A stretch of DNA of 19,710 bases from JAZKFR01 sp040386295 (GCA_040386295.1 JAZKFR010000064.1:1-19710); one strand, 5' to 3'. Shown: positions 7,785 to 14,788, counted from the first letter of the stretch. Numbers and translations: made by a program. The notes: generated by a model not told the origin, from the sequence alone.

Positions 7785-8297
7785 TCAAGTCTCATCAAGC
7801 TCTTTGGCAGCGCGCGCAAGCTGTTGAAAAGAGCGCACAGCCTGCTCCCGAGCCAGGTGCAAGGCAAGCTGCGTCTCTTGGCGCAGACGCAGCAGATTCT
7901 GCTCAAGAACAACATTGAGTCGCTGTTCGATATCGCGTTCAAAAAGATGTAGCGCAGCAAGCGCAAGCTCGGGGGATTGCCCAGGAAAGTGCAAGCCAAA
8001 CGCAGACTGCTCGGCAGTCAAAAGCGGCTCGATAAGATCTGCCTCAACCCGTTCGGTTAACAGCGGAATTTCTTCTTCAGCAGACGGCACTGACTGTACG
8101 CGCAGATCAGCACTGGCCGCCAAAGCAGCCGTCAGCGCCGGAGGAGAAGCGACTGCCGAGTGACGCCGCATCATCAATGAATCAGCGCGCTGCACCGCGC
8201 TGTCACTTTGACTGGATCGCACATTGGGCGGGTCAGTCAAATTCGCGGCCAAACCCGAAGCCAAACTCGGCTCTTGGAGAATGCGTGGCTCGTCCAT
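7785..8297 (-). CDS. Hypothetical protein downstream of holC, helical C-terminus
   Basis: This encodes 170 residues with no recognised catalytic motif. The first 75 or so residues are low in order (rich in Ser, Ala, Pro, Asn, Asp). A short conserved-looking box follows (EEEIPLLTERVEADLIEPLL), then a long amphipathic helix from about residue 107 (LALAALHLFERDIEQRLNVV to the end). An 'IP-LLT' box next to holC recalls a Burkholderiales family of unknown function (DUF2486, from memory; low certainty). The ATG at 8297 shares one base with the holC stop (TGATG), and AAGGGG lies just upstream, so translation is coupled to holC. No signal peptide or membrane segment is visible, so it is probably cytoplasmic. 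I cannot assign a function. Confidence 0.75.
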   Translation of the reverse strand: MDEPRILQEPSLASGLAANLTDPPNVRSSQSDSAVQRADSLMMRRHSAVASPPALTAALAASADLRVQSVPSAEEEIPLLTERVEADLIEPLLTAEQSAFGLHFPGQSPELALAALHLFERDIEQRLNVVLEQNLLRLRQETQLALHLAREQAVRSFQQLARAAKELDET

Positions 8298-8749
8298 CAA
8301 TTCCCCTTAGCAAGGTCGATATACTGAATCTCACACGCTTCATTTTTGTACCGTTTGATGCGCTGACGCGCCGCTTCTTTCTCGTCCTGCGCGGCACCAA
8401 TCACCTCAATCACCGAAGCAAAGCGAGCAAACCCCGGCGGCACATCGTGCGCAACATTAAACAAACGCTCACGCCGTTCGGCCGATTGCAGATACGGCAA
8501 GCTGTCAAGCAGCGCCAACTCTGGCGCAATCAGCACCGGCGTTTCAGCCGCTAACGGCGAATCGATCCGCACATGCGGAATGAACCCGGTAGGCGGACGC
8601 AACCACAACTGTCGATCCAGCGCCTCGGCCAGCGCACTATCGGGCACGTAAATCAATGAGTTTTTGTTTTGCGCGAAAGCTTTAGCAACCAGCGCCACCG
8701 TCGTGGCGATCCGGTCGCGCGCATTGTGATAGCAAAAAATCCGCGTCAA
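8297..8749 (-). CDS. holC: DNA polymerase III chi subunit
   Basis: Chi is the clamp-loader accessory subunit that links DNA polymerase III to single-stranded DNA binding protein. The 150 residues match the family length (E. coli 147). Typical segments are RIDSPLAAETPVLIAP in the middle, FARFASVIEVIGAAQDEKEA, and the helix ARQRIKRYKNEACEIQYIDL at the C-terminus. The start is a TTG at 8749 that overlaps the pepA stop by four bases (TTGA); no other in-frame start lies nearby and MTRIFCYHNA is a plausible family N-terminus. The arrangement pepA-holC is widespread in proteobacteria. Translation is probably coupled to pepA. Confidence 0.93.
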   Translation of the reverse strand: MTRIFCYHNARDRIATTVALVAKAFAQNKNSLIYVPDSALAEALDRQLWLRPPTGFIPHVRIDSPLAAETPVLIAPELALLDSLPYLQSAERRERLFNVAHDVPPGFARFASVIEVIGAAQDEKEAARQRIKRYKNEACEIQYIDLAKGN

Positions 8750-10248
8750 TTCAACTTGCCAGCACGTTTCAGCAGGTAATACATGAGCAGCGGAACGGGC
8801 CGCGCCGTCGCCCCTTTATCTGCGCCAGACTTCCAAGCCACCCCCGCTACGTCGAGATGCGCCCATTCGATTTTTTTAACGAAGCGCGATAAGAAACAAG
8901 CCGCTGTGATGCTGCCCCCCCAACGTCCGCCAATATTCGCCATATCGGCGAAAGGGCTTTTAAGCAACTCTTGGTAGTCTTCCCACAAAGGCATTTGCCA
9001 AGCGCGATCATGCGCCGACTCGCCAGCATGCATCAAATCTCGCGCCAAACCATCGTCATTCGAGAACAAACCGGCGCTGACATGTCCTAGCGCCACAACA
9101 CAGGCTCCCGTCAAAGTCGCCACGTCGATGATTTGTGTCGGCTCAAAACGTTCAGCATAGGTCAGCGCATCACACAGAATGAGCCGTCCTTCGGCATCGG
9201 TATTGAGAATTTCAACGGTCTGTCCAGACATCGAAGTGACGATATCGCCCGGACGACTCGCACTGCCCCCTGGCATATTCTCGGTTGCCGGGATGATCAC
9301 GCTCAATTTAATCGGCAGCTTCATTTGCGCAGTGGCCAAGAGCGTGCCCAGCACGGTCGCCGCACCGCACATGTCGTATTTCATTTCATCCATGTCGCTT
9401 GGCGGCTTCAGTGAGATGCCGCCCGTATCAAAGGTCACGCCCTTACCGATCAAGACCAGCGGCGCATCGTTGGCATTTTGCGCCGCGCCTGGATAGTGCA
9501 AAACAATCAGTTTGGGTGGCTGATGCGAACCCTTAGCCACAGACAACAGGGCGTTCATGCCCAACGCCTCCATGTCGGCACGTTCGAGAATCTGGCATTC
9601 GATACCGTTCTCTTGCGCCATCTTCAGCGCGGTTTCGGCAAGATAAGTTGGCGTACAAACGTTACCCGGCAAATTGCCAAGATTTTTTGCCAAATTCATA
9701 CCCTCGGCAATCGCCAAACCTTGCCCTAAAGCCTCTTCAGCCTCGGCTAATTCAGTGCGCCGCTCAACCGTCAAAGTCAATTTACGTAAAGGCCGACGAA
9801 TTTCGTCTTTTTTGCTTTTAAACTGGTCGAAACGATAAACCGCCTCTTGTGCCGCAATCACTGCCTGCCGAATGCGCCACTCGACGTTACGTTTTTTGAC
9901 GGGCACTTCGGTCAAAAAAATGGTCGCATCAAAAGAGCCCGTCTCATTCAAGGTGCGCACTGCCGTGCGGATTGCGCGACCATAGGCGCCTTCGCGGAAT
10001 TCCTTCTCTTTGCCCAAGCCAACCAACAATACCCGATCACATAAAGTGCCCGGAACATTGTGTAGCAACAAGCTTGTTTCTGCTTTTCCGTCCATATCGC
10101 CACGGCGAATAATATCGGACAGATAACCACGCACTGCGTTATCCAAGAGTTCGCCAGGCAGACAAAGCTTGCGTGGCTCAAACACCCCCACTACAACACA
10201 GGCAGTACGTTGCTTTTCCGGGTTGCCGCTTTTTATGCTAAATTCCAC
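8746..10248 (-). CDS. pepA: Leucyl (cytosol) aminopeptidase, M17 family
   Basis: PepA removes N-terminal residues from peptides in the cytoplasm and in E. coli also binds DNA in site-specific recombination. I place the start at the GTG at 10248 (500 residues; E. coli has 503). It has AGGAG 8 bases upstream and begins MEFSIKSGNPEKQ. The residues expected at the two-metal site then fall one position before the E. coli numbers: Lys269 and Asp274 (GKGVTFDTGG), Asp292 (MKYDMCGA), Asp351 and Glu353 (NTDAEGR), with catalytic Lys281 and Arg355. An ATG at 10296 would add 16 unconserved residues and lies inside the promoter. It is the first gene of a tight pepA-holC-hypothetical operon and is divergent from lptF. 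Confidence 0.96.
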   Translation of the reverse strand: MEFSIKSGNPEKQRTACVVVGVFEPRKLCLPGELLDNAVRGYLSDIIRRGDMDGKAETSLLLHNVPGTLCDRVLLVGLGKEKEFREGAYGRAIRTAVRTLNETGSFDATIFLTEVPVKKRNVEWRIRQAVIAAQEAVYRFDQFKSKKDEIRRPLRKLTLTVERRTELAEAEEALGQGLAIAEGMNLAKNLGNLPGNVCTPTYLAETALKMAQENGIECQILERADMEALGMNALLSVAKGSHQPPKLIVLHYPGAAQNANDAPLVLIGKGVTFDTGGISLKPPSDMDEMKYDMCGAATVLGTLLATAQMKLPIKLSVIIPATENMPGGSASRPGDIVTSMSGQTVEILNTDAEGRLILCDALTYAERFEPTQIIDVATLTGACVVALGHVSAGLFSNDDGLARDLMHAGESAHDRAWQMPLWEDYQELLKSPFADMANIGGRWGGSITAACFLSRFVKKIEWAHLDVAGVAWKSGADKGATARPVPLLMYYLLKRAGKLN

Positions 10249-10288
10249 GCGCCACACTCCTATCGATTTTTCTTGGTTAAAAACCCTG

Positions 10289-10318
10289 ATTATCACCGTA
10301 GTTTTTAATTAAAGTCAA
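10289..10318 (-). promoter_or_regulatory. Sigma70 promoter for pepA-holC operon
   Basis: On the minus strand TTGACT (10313-10318) and GATAAT (10289-10294) are separated by 18 bases. Both hexamers match the consensus at five of six positions. It would start transcription near 10282, giving a short leader that includes the AGGAG site at 10257-10261. It sits in the divergent pepA-lptF spacer, just 3 bases before the lptF start, so the two directions may interfere. Confidence 0.75.
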
Positions 10319-10321
10319 AAA

Positions 10322-11401
10322 ATGATCTTTCAGCGCGCTGCCCAGCGTGAATTTACGCAAGCAACAGCGGGGGTGTTTGTCGCACTTTTCTCAATTTTGC
10401 TGACCACCCAACTAATTCGCCTCTTGACCGAAGCTGCGGGCGGCAAGGTTGCGCCCGAAGCAGTTGCCGCCTTACTTGGTTTTGCGGCACTCAATTATTT
10501 ACCCGTTCTTCTCTCTTTATCGTTATTTATTGCGGTTTTACTAAGCCTTTCGCGCAGCTACCGTGACGCCGAAATGGTCGTCTGGTTTTCGTCAGGCTTA
10601 CCGCTAACGGCATGGGTACGCCCTGTATTAAGCTTTGCCGCACCCCTCGTTATAGCCATCGCAGTGCTCTCCCTTTTTCTCGCGCCATGGGCCGTCTCCA
10701 AAAGTGTCGAATTTCGACAAAAAATGAGCGCACGCAACGATGCTGGCCAGGTTTCCCCTGGCGTATTTCAGGAGGCCGCTTCCGCTGATCGCGTTATTTT
10801 TGTCGAAACAGTCACCGAGGACGCCAGCCACGCTCGTAACATTTTTGTCAGCTCACTACAGAACCAGCAACTAGGGGTCACGATGGCAGCAACGGGACAC
10901 TTAGAATCCGCAGCCAACGGTGATCGCTTCATCGTCCTGGAGAACGGACGCCGCTACGAAGTCACGCCGGGTTCATTAAGCTTCCGCATTCTGGAATTTG
11001 TCCGCTACGCAGTACGTATCGAAACACGAGAAACGCAAGAGCTTGAGCGCACACCGAGAAATACAGCCAGCTGGGATTTAATACAAAGCACAGACCCTGC
11101 GTCACGCGCCGAGTTGCTGTGGCGCCTAGGTTTACCGCTCTCGGCGATCGTCTTGGCGCTGCTGGCAATCCCACTCTCTTTTGTCAACCCTCGAGCCGGA
11201 CGCTCTGCCAACCTGTTATTGGCGCTTTTTGTATACATGCTCTACAGCAATATGCTGTCGATCAGCCAAGCCTGGGTAGCACAAGAAAAATGCTCTTTTC
11301 TGCTCGGCTTAACCTCTATTCACGCGTTGATGCTGCTCTTGCTCCCTTTGTTGTTCTATCAACGAATTTCGGTCTTTTCATTCGCGCGGATTTTGCGATG
11401 A
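10322..11401 (+). CDS. lptF: LPS export ABC transporter permease LptF
   Basis: LptF, with LptG and two LptB ATPases, extracts lipopolysaccharide from the inner membrane and feeds it to the LptC-LptA bridge. The 359 residues begin MIFQRAAQREFTQATAGVFV, followed by the typical TTQLIRLLTEAAGG. Three membrane segments lie in the first 130 residues, then a periplasmic beta domain (roughly 135-255: VIFVETVTEDASHARNIFVS, GHLESAANGDRFIVLENGRR), and three more membrane segments at the C-terminus (LPLSAIVLALLAIPLSFVNP). The ATG at 10322 has no Shine-Dalgarno site and follows an A/T-rich stretch. The stop overlaps the lptG start by four bases (ATGA). Divergent pairing with pepA is usual in proteobacteria. 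Confidence 0.95.
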   Translation: MIFQRAAQREFTQATAGVFVALFSILLTTQLIRLLTEAAGGKVAPEAVAALLGFAALNYLPVLLSLSLFIAVLLSLSRSYRDAEMVVWFSSGLPLTAWVRPVLSFAAPLVIAIAVLSLFLAPWAVSKSVEFRQKMSARNDAGQVSPGVFQEAASADRVIFVETVTEDASHARNIFVSSLQNQQLGVTMAATGHLESAANGDRFIVLENGRRYEVTPGSLSFRILEFVRYAVRIETRETQELERTPRNTASWDLIQSTDPASRAELLWRLGLPLSAIVLALLAIPLSFVNPRAGRSANLLLALFVYMLYSNMLSISQAWVAQEKCSFLLGLTSIHALMLLLLPLLFYQRISVFSFARILR

Positions 11402-12471
11402 ATCTTTATCGTCGCTATTTACTGCGTGAGACGGCCGTCGCAATTGTCCTGGTATTGCTGGCATTTCTTGGGTTATTTGGCTTTTTTGACCTGATTGGCG
11501 AATTAAAAGACGTCGGCCAAAAAGGCTACGAATTGCACCACGCTCTGGCCTATGTCTTATTGCGCTTGCCCGGAAGAATTTATGAGTTAATGCCCGTAGC
11601 CGTTTTAATCGGCACCCTGTACGCGCTCTCTACCTTGGCACGGCACTCGGAAATAACCGTGCTGCGCACTTCGGGACTGTCGCCACAACAACTGCTTAAA
11701 ACCTTGTTTCAGGTCGCCAGTATTTTCGCGGCGATCACCTTTCTGTTTGGCGAATTCGTCGCCCCCCCCGCCGAGCGGGCAGCGGCTCAACTACGCCTTA
11801 AAGCATTGAGTAGCGTACTGGCGCAAGATTTTCGTTCAGGCTTGTGGGTAAAAGATGAGCGCAGCTTCATCAATGTGCGCGAGGTCTCTGCGGACAATCG
11901 ATTACGTGGCGTAAGAATTTACGAGTTTGACGACAAAGCACAACTACGTTCGGTCAGTGAGGCGGCTGAGGGCGAATACGTCCCCCCGGCTAGTTGGCGC
12001 TTAAGCCAAGTGGTGCAAACGGTGCTGCACGGCGAACACGCGGAGATCGAGCGAAAAAGCGAAATGCTGTGGCACTCAGCGCTCAATCCAGACATTCTCT
12101 CGGTCTTGCTGGTCGTGCCGGAGCGCATGTCTTTGCTCAATTTAGTCAGCTATATAAACCATCTGTCAGAGAACCATCAGAAAACGCAACGCTACGAAAC
12201 CGCGTTATGGAAAAAGCTGACCTACCCTTTCGCAACCTTGGTCATGGTTGCCCTCGCGCTGCCGTTCGCTTATACGCAAAACCGTATGTCTAGCGTCAGC
12301 CTCAAAATCTTCTCTGGGGTAATGCTAGGCATTCTCTTTTATATGCTCAACGGCCTATTCTCTAGCCTAGGCATCATCAATAACTGGCCGCCCTTGCCAA
12401 GCGCAATCGCGCCCTCTGTGTTGTTTTTGCTGGCGGCAATCGCCATGCTGTGGTGGGTTGAACGACGCTAG
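11398..12471 (+). CDS. lptG: LPS export ABC transporter permease LptG
   Basis: LptG is the second permease of the lipopolysaccharide exporter. I place the start at the ATG at 11398, which overlaps the lptF stop (ATGA) and begins MNLYRRYLLRETAVAIVLVL; the frame is open further upstream but inside lptF. It has 357 residues, with six membrane segments in two groups of three around a periplasmic domain. Family marks include LRLPGRIYELMPVAVLIGTL, HSEITVLRTSGLSPQQLL and FVAPPAERAA near the start, and the C-terminal YPFATLVMVALALPFAYTQN. A run of eight C at 11762-11769 lies in the conserved APPAER segment. It ends 29 bases before the end of the convergent RDD gene, with no clear terminator between them. 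Confidence 0.95.
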   Translation: MNLYRRYLLRETAVAIVLVLLAFLGLFGFFDLIGELKDVGQKGYELHHALAYVLLRLPGRIYELMPVAVLIGTLYALSTLARHSEITVLRTSGLSPQQLLKTLFQVASIFAAITFLFGEFVAPPAERAAAQLRLKALSSVLAQDFRSGLWVKDERSFINVREVSADNRLRGVRIYEFDDKAQLRSVSEAAEGEYVPPASWRLSQVVQTVLHGEHAEIERKSEMLWHSALNPDILSVLLVVPERMSLLNLVSYINHLSENHQKTQRYETALWKKLTYPFATLVMVALALPFAYTQNRMSSVSLKIFSGVMLGILFYMLNGLFSSLGIINNWPPLPSAIAPSVLFLLAAIAMLWWVERR

Positions 12472-12500
12472 GCAGAGAAACCATTACCAACTAAATCACG

Positions 12501-13060
12501 CTAAGGAGCAACTTCCTTTTTTAGCAGACAGGTTCCTGCAATTCTGTCGTGCAGGAACAAGCCGTCACGATCAATCAAGGCCCACACCAATCCGACACCC
12601 CCCAATGCGATGCTAGGCCAACACAAAAGGTAGCGGAGCAAAGCTTGTCGTGGCCGCACAATCTGCCCATCCCGGGTACGCAAAGCAATATGCCAAGTTT
12701 GCATCGCCAAAGTGCCTGCCGCACGCACCCAGAACCACAAACAATAGAGCAGCAATAACAAAAAAAGATGCGCGCCAAGAACCAAGCCGGACGCCACTCG
12801 GTGCGTAAAAGCACCGAGCAGAACATGCGGAATCAAGAAGGCGAAAACAAGCACACCAAACAACACGATGAAAAGGGTGTAAGAGCTGAAACGGATACGT
12901 TCAGCTACAGCTCCAACTACAAGACCCGGAGTAATGATCGCAAACATCAACTGGAAGAATGCGAAAAGCGGAAGAGGAATAGTGGCAGNNNNNNNNNNCT
13001 GGCCAGACGTCGCGGCAGACTAGCTTGATTACTGCTGACACGAGAACGCGCGAAAGACAT
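12501..13060 (-). CDS. RDD-family membrane protein, broken by a scaffold gap and a foreign insert
   Basis: The N-terminal part (MSFARSRVSSNQASLPRRLAS) and the C-terminal part (WFWVRAAGTLAMQTWHIALR, ALIDRDGLFLHDRIAGT) are both typical of small RDD proteins, which have three or so membrane helices and unknown roles, some linked to ion transport. The ATG at 13060 shares one base with the DUF3106 stop (TAATG). Between the two parts lie ten N (12989-12998) and about 120 bases that encode a piece of an Amt ammonium transporter. The first YE-LLL helix expected right after RRLAS is missing. Neither reading through the N run nor dropping it keeps frame; a true gap of 2 modulo 3 would be needed if the insert were real. 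I therefore treat the drawn gene as an assembly artefact around a genuine RDD gene. Confidence 0.75.
12850..12988 (-). pseudogene. Fragment of an Amt ammonium transporter (probable chimera)
   Basis: Reading the minus strand from 12986, the frame gives ATIPLPLFAFF followed by QLMFAIITPGLVVGAVAER and IRFSSYTLFIVLF, the conserved Amt/Mep segment around FAIITP-L--GA-AER--F. Only about 42-46 residues are present, with neither start nor end of an Amt gene. Codons here favour A or T at the third base (GTA GTT GGA GCT GTA GCT), unlike the neighbours. One edge is the N run; the other blends into RDD sequence at about LFGVLV, so the exact boundary (12850-12868) is uncertain. It is either a misassembled contig end or a relic insertion; it cannot be functional. 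Confidence 0.8.
12989..12998. other. Scaffold gap (10 N) inside the RDD gene
   Basis: Ten N separate the RDD N-terminus from Amt-like sequence. The length is a placeholder: it does not preserve frame across the join. Confidence 0.95.
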
Positions 13061-13719
13061 TACGGACGATTGCTTTCCACAGTCGCAGTTTGTGCTTCAA
13101 CACTGGGCGTACTTTGAGCCGTGGGCAAAACAGGTTCTTGTGCTGACAAAACAGGCTTAACTCCGCCAGCCTGAACTACGATCGGGGGGGGTTCCAGCCC
13201 TGGGGCGAGAGGATGGCGCCCCGGCTTGGGTACGGGGTGGCTTTGCGCTTTTTGTGCGTGCTTTTCTTTTTCCAGCTCAGGCAAATTGGCGTATTCAATC
13301 CACCGTTGCCTCAGCATTTGTTTTTCTTGCTGCGGCAGTTGATTCACTGTCTGGTATTTTTTCCGCGCCCGTTGCCTCTGTTCCGGCGTAAGTGCGGCCC
13401 AGGCATGCATTTGTGCCCGCACACGGGCTTGCTCTTGTGGCGCCATGCTAGAAAAACGTCGCGCGATCCCAATCCATTTTTTTCGACTATAAGCTGGCAG
13501 GGAATCCCAGTCAGAAGCAAGCGGTGCAAGAATCAAGCGCTGCTGCGCCGTTAAAGCACCCCAGTTCGGTTGCGGCGGTATTGCCACTAGCGTCGGCGTC
13601 TGCATCGCGGCGCAGAGCGGTGTGCTGACTAGGCCACCCAGCACGAACGCCATCACGGCAGCGCATATTGCTAGGGCTGAAGCGGACTGCTCTCGGTACT
13701 TTGAGTACTTTCTAGCCAT
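13060..13719 (-). CDS. DUF3106-type exported protein with LTxxQR repeats
   Basis: The 219-residue protein has an N-terminal signal sequence (positively charged MARKYSKYR, a hydrophobic core, then TPLCAA), so it is probably periplasmic. The middle, about residues 50-150, is helical with the DUF3106 pattern: WGALTAQQRLILAPLASDWD, KWIGIARRFSSMAPQEQ, MHAWAALTPEQRQRARKKY. The repeated LTxxQR is reminiscent of the CpxP/Spy/ZraP group of periplasmic stress proteins; I infer likeness, not homology. The C-terminal 70 residues are Pro-rich and low in order, with an eight-C run in the PPP codons. The start at 13719 overlaps the DUF3619 gene by 49 bases; AGAGG lies 9 bases upstream, and a later ATG at 13653 would destroy the signal peptide. 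The function is unknown. Confidence 0.85.
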   Translation of the reverse strand: MARKYSKYREQSASALAICAAVMAFVLGGLVSTPLCAAMQTPTLVAIPPQPNWGALTAQQRLILAPLASDWDSLPAYSRKKWIGIARRFSSMAPQEQARVRAQMHAWAALTPEQRQRARKKYQTVNQLPQQEKQMLRQRWIEYANLPELEKEKHAQKAQSHPVPKPGRHPLAPGLEPPPIVVQAGGVKPVLSAQEPVLPTAQSTPSVEAQTATVESNRP

Positions 13720-14069
13720 ACATCAAAACCTCTGTCGGTCAAAGCGCCAATCGGAAAATCATCGGCAAGCAAAGCACTATCGATCTCTTCAAGTTCGGTT
13801 ATGTTTTGATCTGCGTGCCAATAGCAAAAAGTAACGACACTACACAGCAGCAGTAAGGCAATCAGCACTTGTCTCAATTGCAGCTGTTCAAAGGGATGTT
13901 GCACAAGCCCTCCGACAACCGCTAAAACAGATTGCGGTGCTGCTTGTTTCTGGCACGCCAAAGCACGGCGCCTAGCCGTTTGCAAAGCATGTAAGGTCGT
14001 GGGCGGCAGTTCGTGCACACCCACATTAAGGTGATGCTTTAGTTTGCGAACAAAATATTGCTCGTTCAT
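13671..14069 (-). CDS. DUF3619-type single-pass membrane protein, candidate anti-sigma factor
   Basis: I place the start at the ATG at 14069 (132 residues): AAGGAG lies 7 bases upstream, it overlaps the sigma factor stop by four bases (ATGA), and the family begins MNE. The first 65 residues are basic and probably cytoplasmic (FVRKLKHHLNVGV, TARRRALACQKQ). One membrane helix follows at about 67-84 (VLIALLLLCSVVTFCYW), then a short acidic outer part with the family-like ELEEIDSALLADDFPIGALT and GFDVWL. By family this is DUF3619, of unknown role. Topology and coupling to a sigma factor gene suggest an anti-sigma factor; that is inference, and no zinc-binding HxxxCxxC motif is present. Confidence 0.85.
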   Translation of the reverse strand: MNEQYFVRKLKHHLNVGVHELPPTTLHALQTARRRALACQKQAAPQSVLAVVGGLVQHPFEQLQLRQVLIALLLLCSVVTFCYWHADQNITELEEIDSALLADDFPIGALTDRGFDVWLESTQSTESSPLQP

Positions 14070-14629
14070 AAGGTCACTCCTTGTGCTTTCAATACTGCGG
14101 CTAGCGTATGCGTGGCGCGCGAACAATGCGTTTTGACGCTGCCTTCTGAACAACCCATTGACGCCGCCGTTTCGGCAACATCCATCTCTTCCCAGTAACG
14201 CATGAGGAAGGCTTCACGTTGACGCGGCGGCAAGTCTTTTATTGCCTGTTCAATTAGAGTTAGTACTTGCACCTGCTGCAAACGTTCATCTGGCGCATGT
14301 GGGGTACCAGCATTTGCCTCAACAACCAGAACATCAAGTAAATCAAAATCTTCTTCACCTTCAGGCGATAGTGCCGACAGCAGCGTACTCCACAGCGAGC
14401 GAACTTTGCTGCGTCGATAGTAATCGCGGATGATGTTTTGCAAAATCCGCTGAAAAAGCATGGGGAACTCCTCAGGCGGACGATCCCCATATTTTTCGGC
14501 AAGTTTCAACATGGCGTCTTGCACCAAATCGAGCGCACACTCTTCGTTGCGCACGGCAAACATCGCTTGCTTAAAGGCGCGCCGTTCGACAGCAATCAGA
14601 AAGTCGGATAATTCGCGTTGACTAGCCAG
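14066..14629 (-). CDS. RNA polymerase sigma factor, sigma70/ECF type, likely CTG start
   Basis: This alternative sigma factor of about 187 residues has region 2 (VERRAFKQAMFAVRNEECAL, DLVQDAMLKLAEKY, FQRILQNIIRDYYRRSKVRS), an acidic linker, and region 4 with its helix-turn-helix (LPPRQREAFLMRYWEEMDVA, ETAASMGCSEGSVKTH). The first ATG in frame, at 14563, would remove the first 22 residues, including the start of region 2. Upstream of it the frame holds no ATG, GTG or TTG before a stop. A CTG at 14629 has AAGGA 8 bases upstream and yields MASQRELSDFLIAVERRAFK, which matches how relatives begin. I take CTG as the start with moderate confidence. The stop overlaps the DUF3619 start. Four genes run from here with overlapping ends, suggesting one transcript. 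Confidence 0.88.
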   Translation of the reverse strand: MASQRELSDFLIAVERRAFKQAMFAVRNEECALDLVQDAMLKLAEKYGDRPPEEFPMLFQRILQNIIRDYYRRSKVRSLWSTLLSALSPEGEEDFDLLDVLVVEANAGTPHAPDERLQQVQVLTLIEQAIKDLPPRQREAFLMRYWEEMDVAETAASMGCSEGSVKTHCSRATHTLAAVLKAQGVTL

Positions 14630-14637
14630 AGCAAGGA

Positions 14638-14642
14638 TCCTT
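14638..14642 (-). promoter_or_regulatory. Ribosome binding site supporting a CTG start of the sigma gene
   Basis: AAGGA on the minus strand, 8 bases before the CTG at 14627-14629. No ATG, GTG or TTG in the sigma reading frame is placed to use it. Confidence 0.6.
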
Positions 14643-14707
14643 TGCTGTTTACAGCGTAAAAACGGTTTGGGGTAGTGCCCGGACGAACAAGCAGGAAAGC
14701 AACGCCC

Positions 14708-14736
14708 TTGACCAATCTAGCGCTAAGCTTTAACTT
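14708..14736 (+). promoter_or_regulatory. Possible promoter for ilvB
   Basis: TTGACC (14708-14713) is a good -35 match; TAACTT (14731-14736) is a weak -10 at 17 bases. A shifted -10 (TTTAAC, 15 bases) is as plausible. It lies 52 bases before ilvB. I see no leader peptide rich in branched-chain residues and no convincing attenuator. Confidence 0.35.
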
Positions 14737-14788
14737 TAGGGGCTTTTTCAAGCAATCAACGCGTAGAGCGAGAAGTTAAGGCAACGAA

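Noticed and set aside
9179..9496. Antisense open frame of 105 residues within pepA
   Set aside because: It is a shadow of the conserved M17 catalytic region, with no start signals.
11119..11397. A longer LptG starting inside lptF
   Set aside because: The ATGA overlap at 11398 gives the normal LptG N-terminus and length.
12850..12988. A genuine Amt-RDD fusion protein
   Set aside because: Only a small internal piece of Amt is present, the N run breaks the frame, and RDD sequence resumes on the other side; a functional fusion is not credible.
14630..14788. Leader-peptide attenuation upstream of ilvB
   Set aside because: No short frame rich in Leu, Val and Ile, and only a 4-5 bp stem near the T run at 14743-14749.
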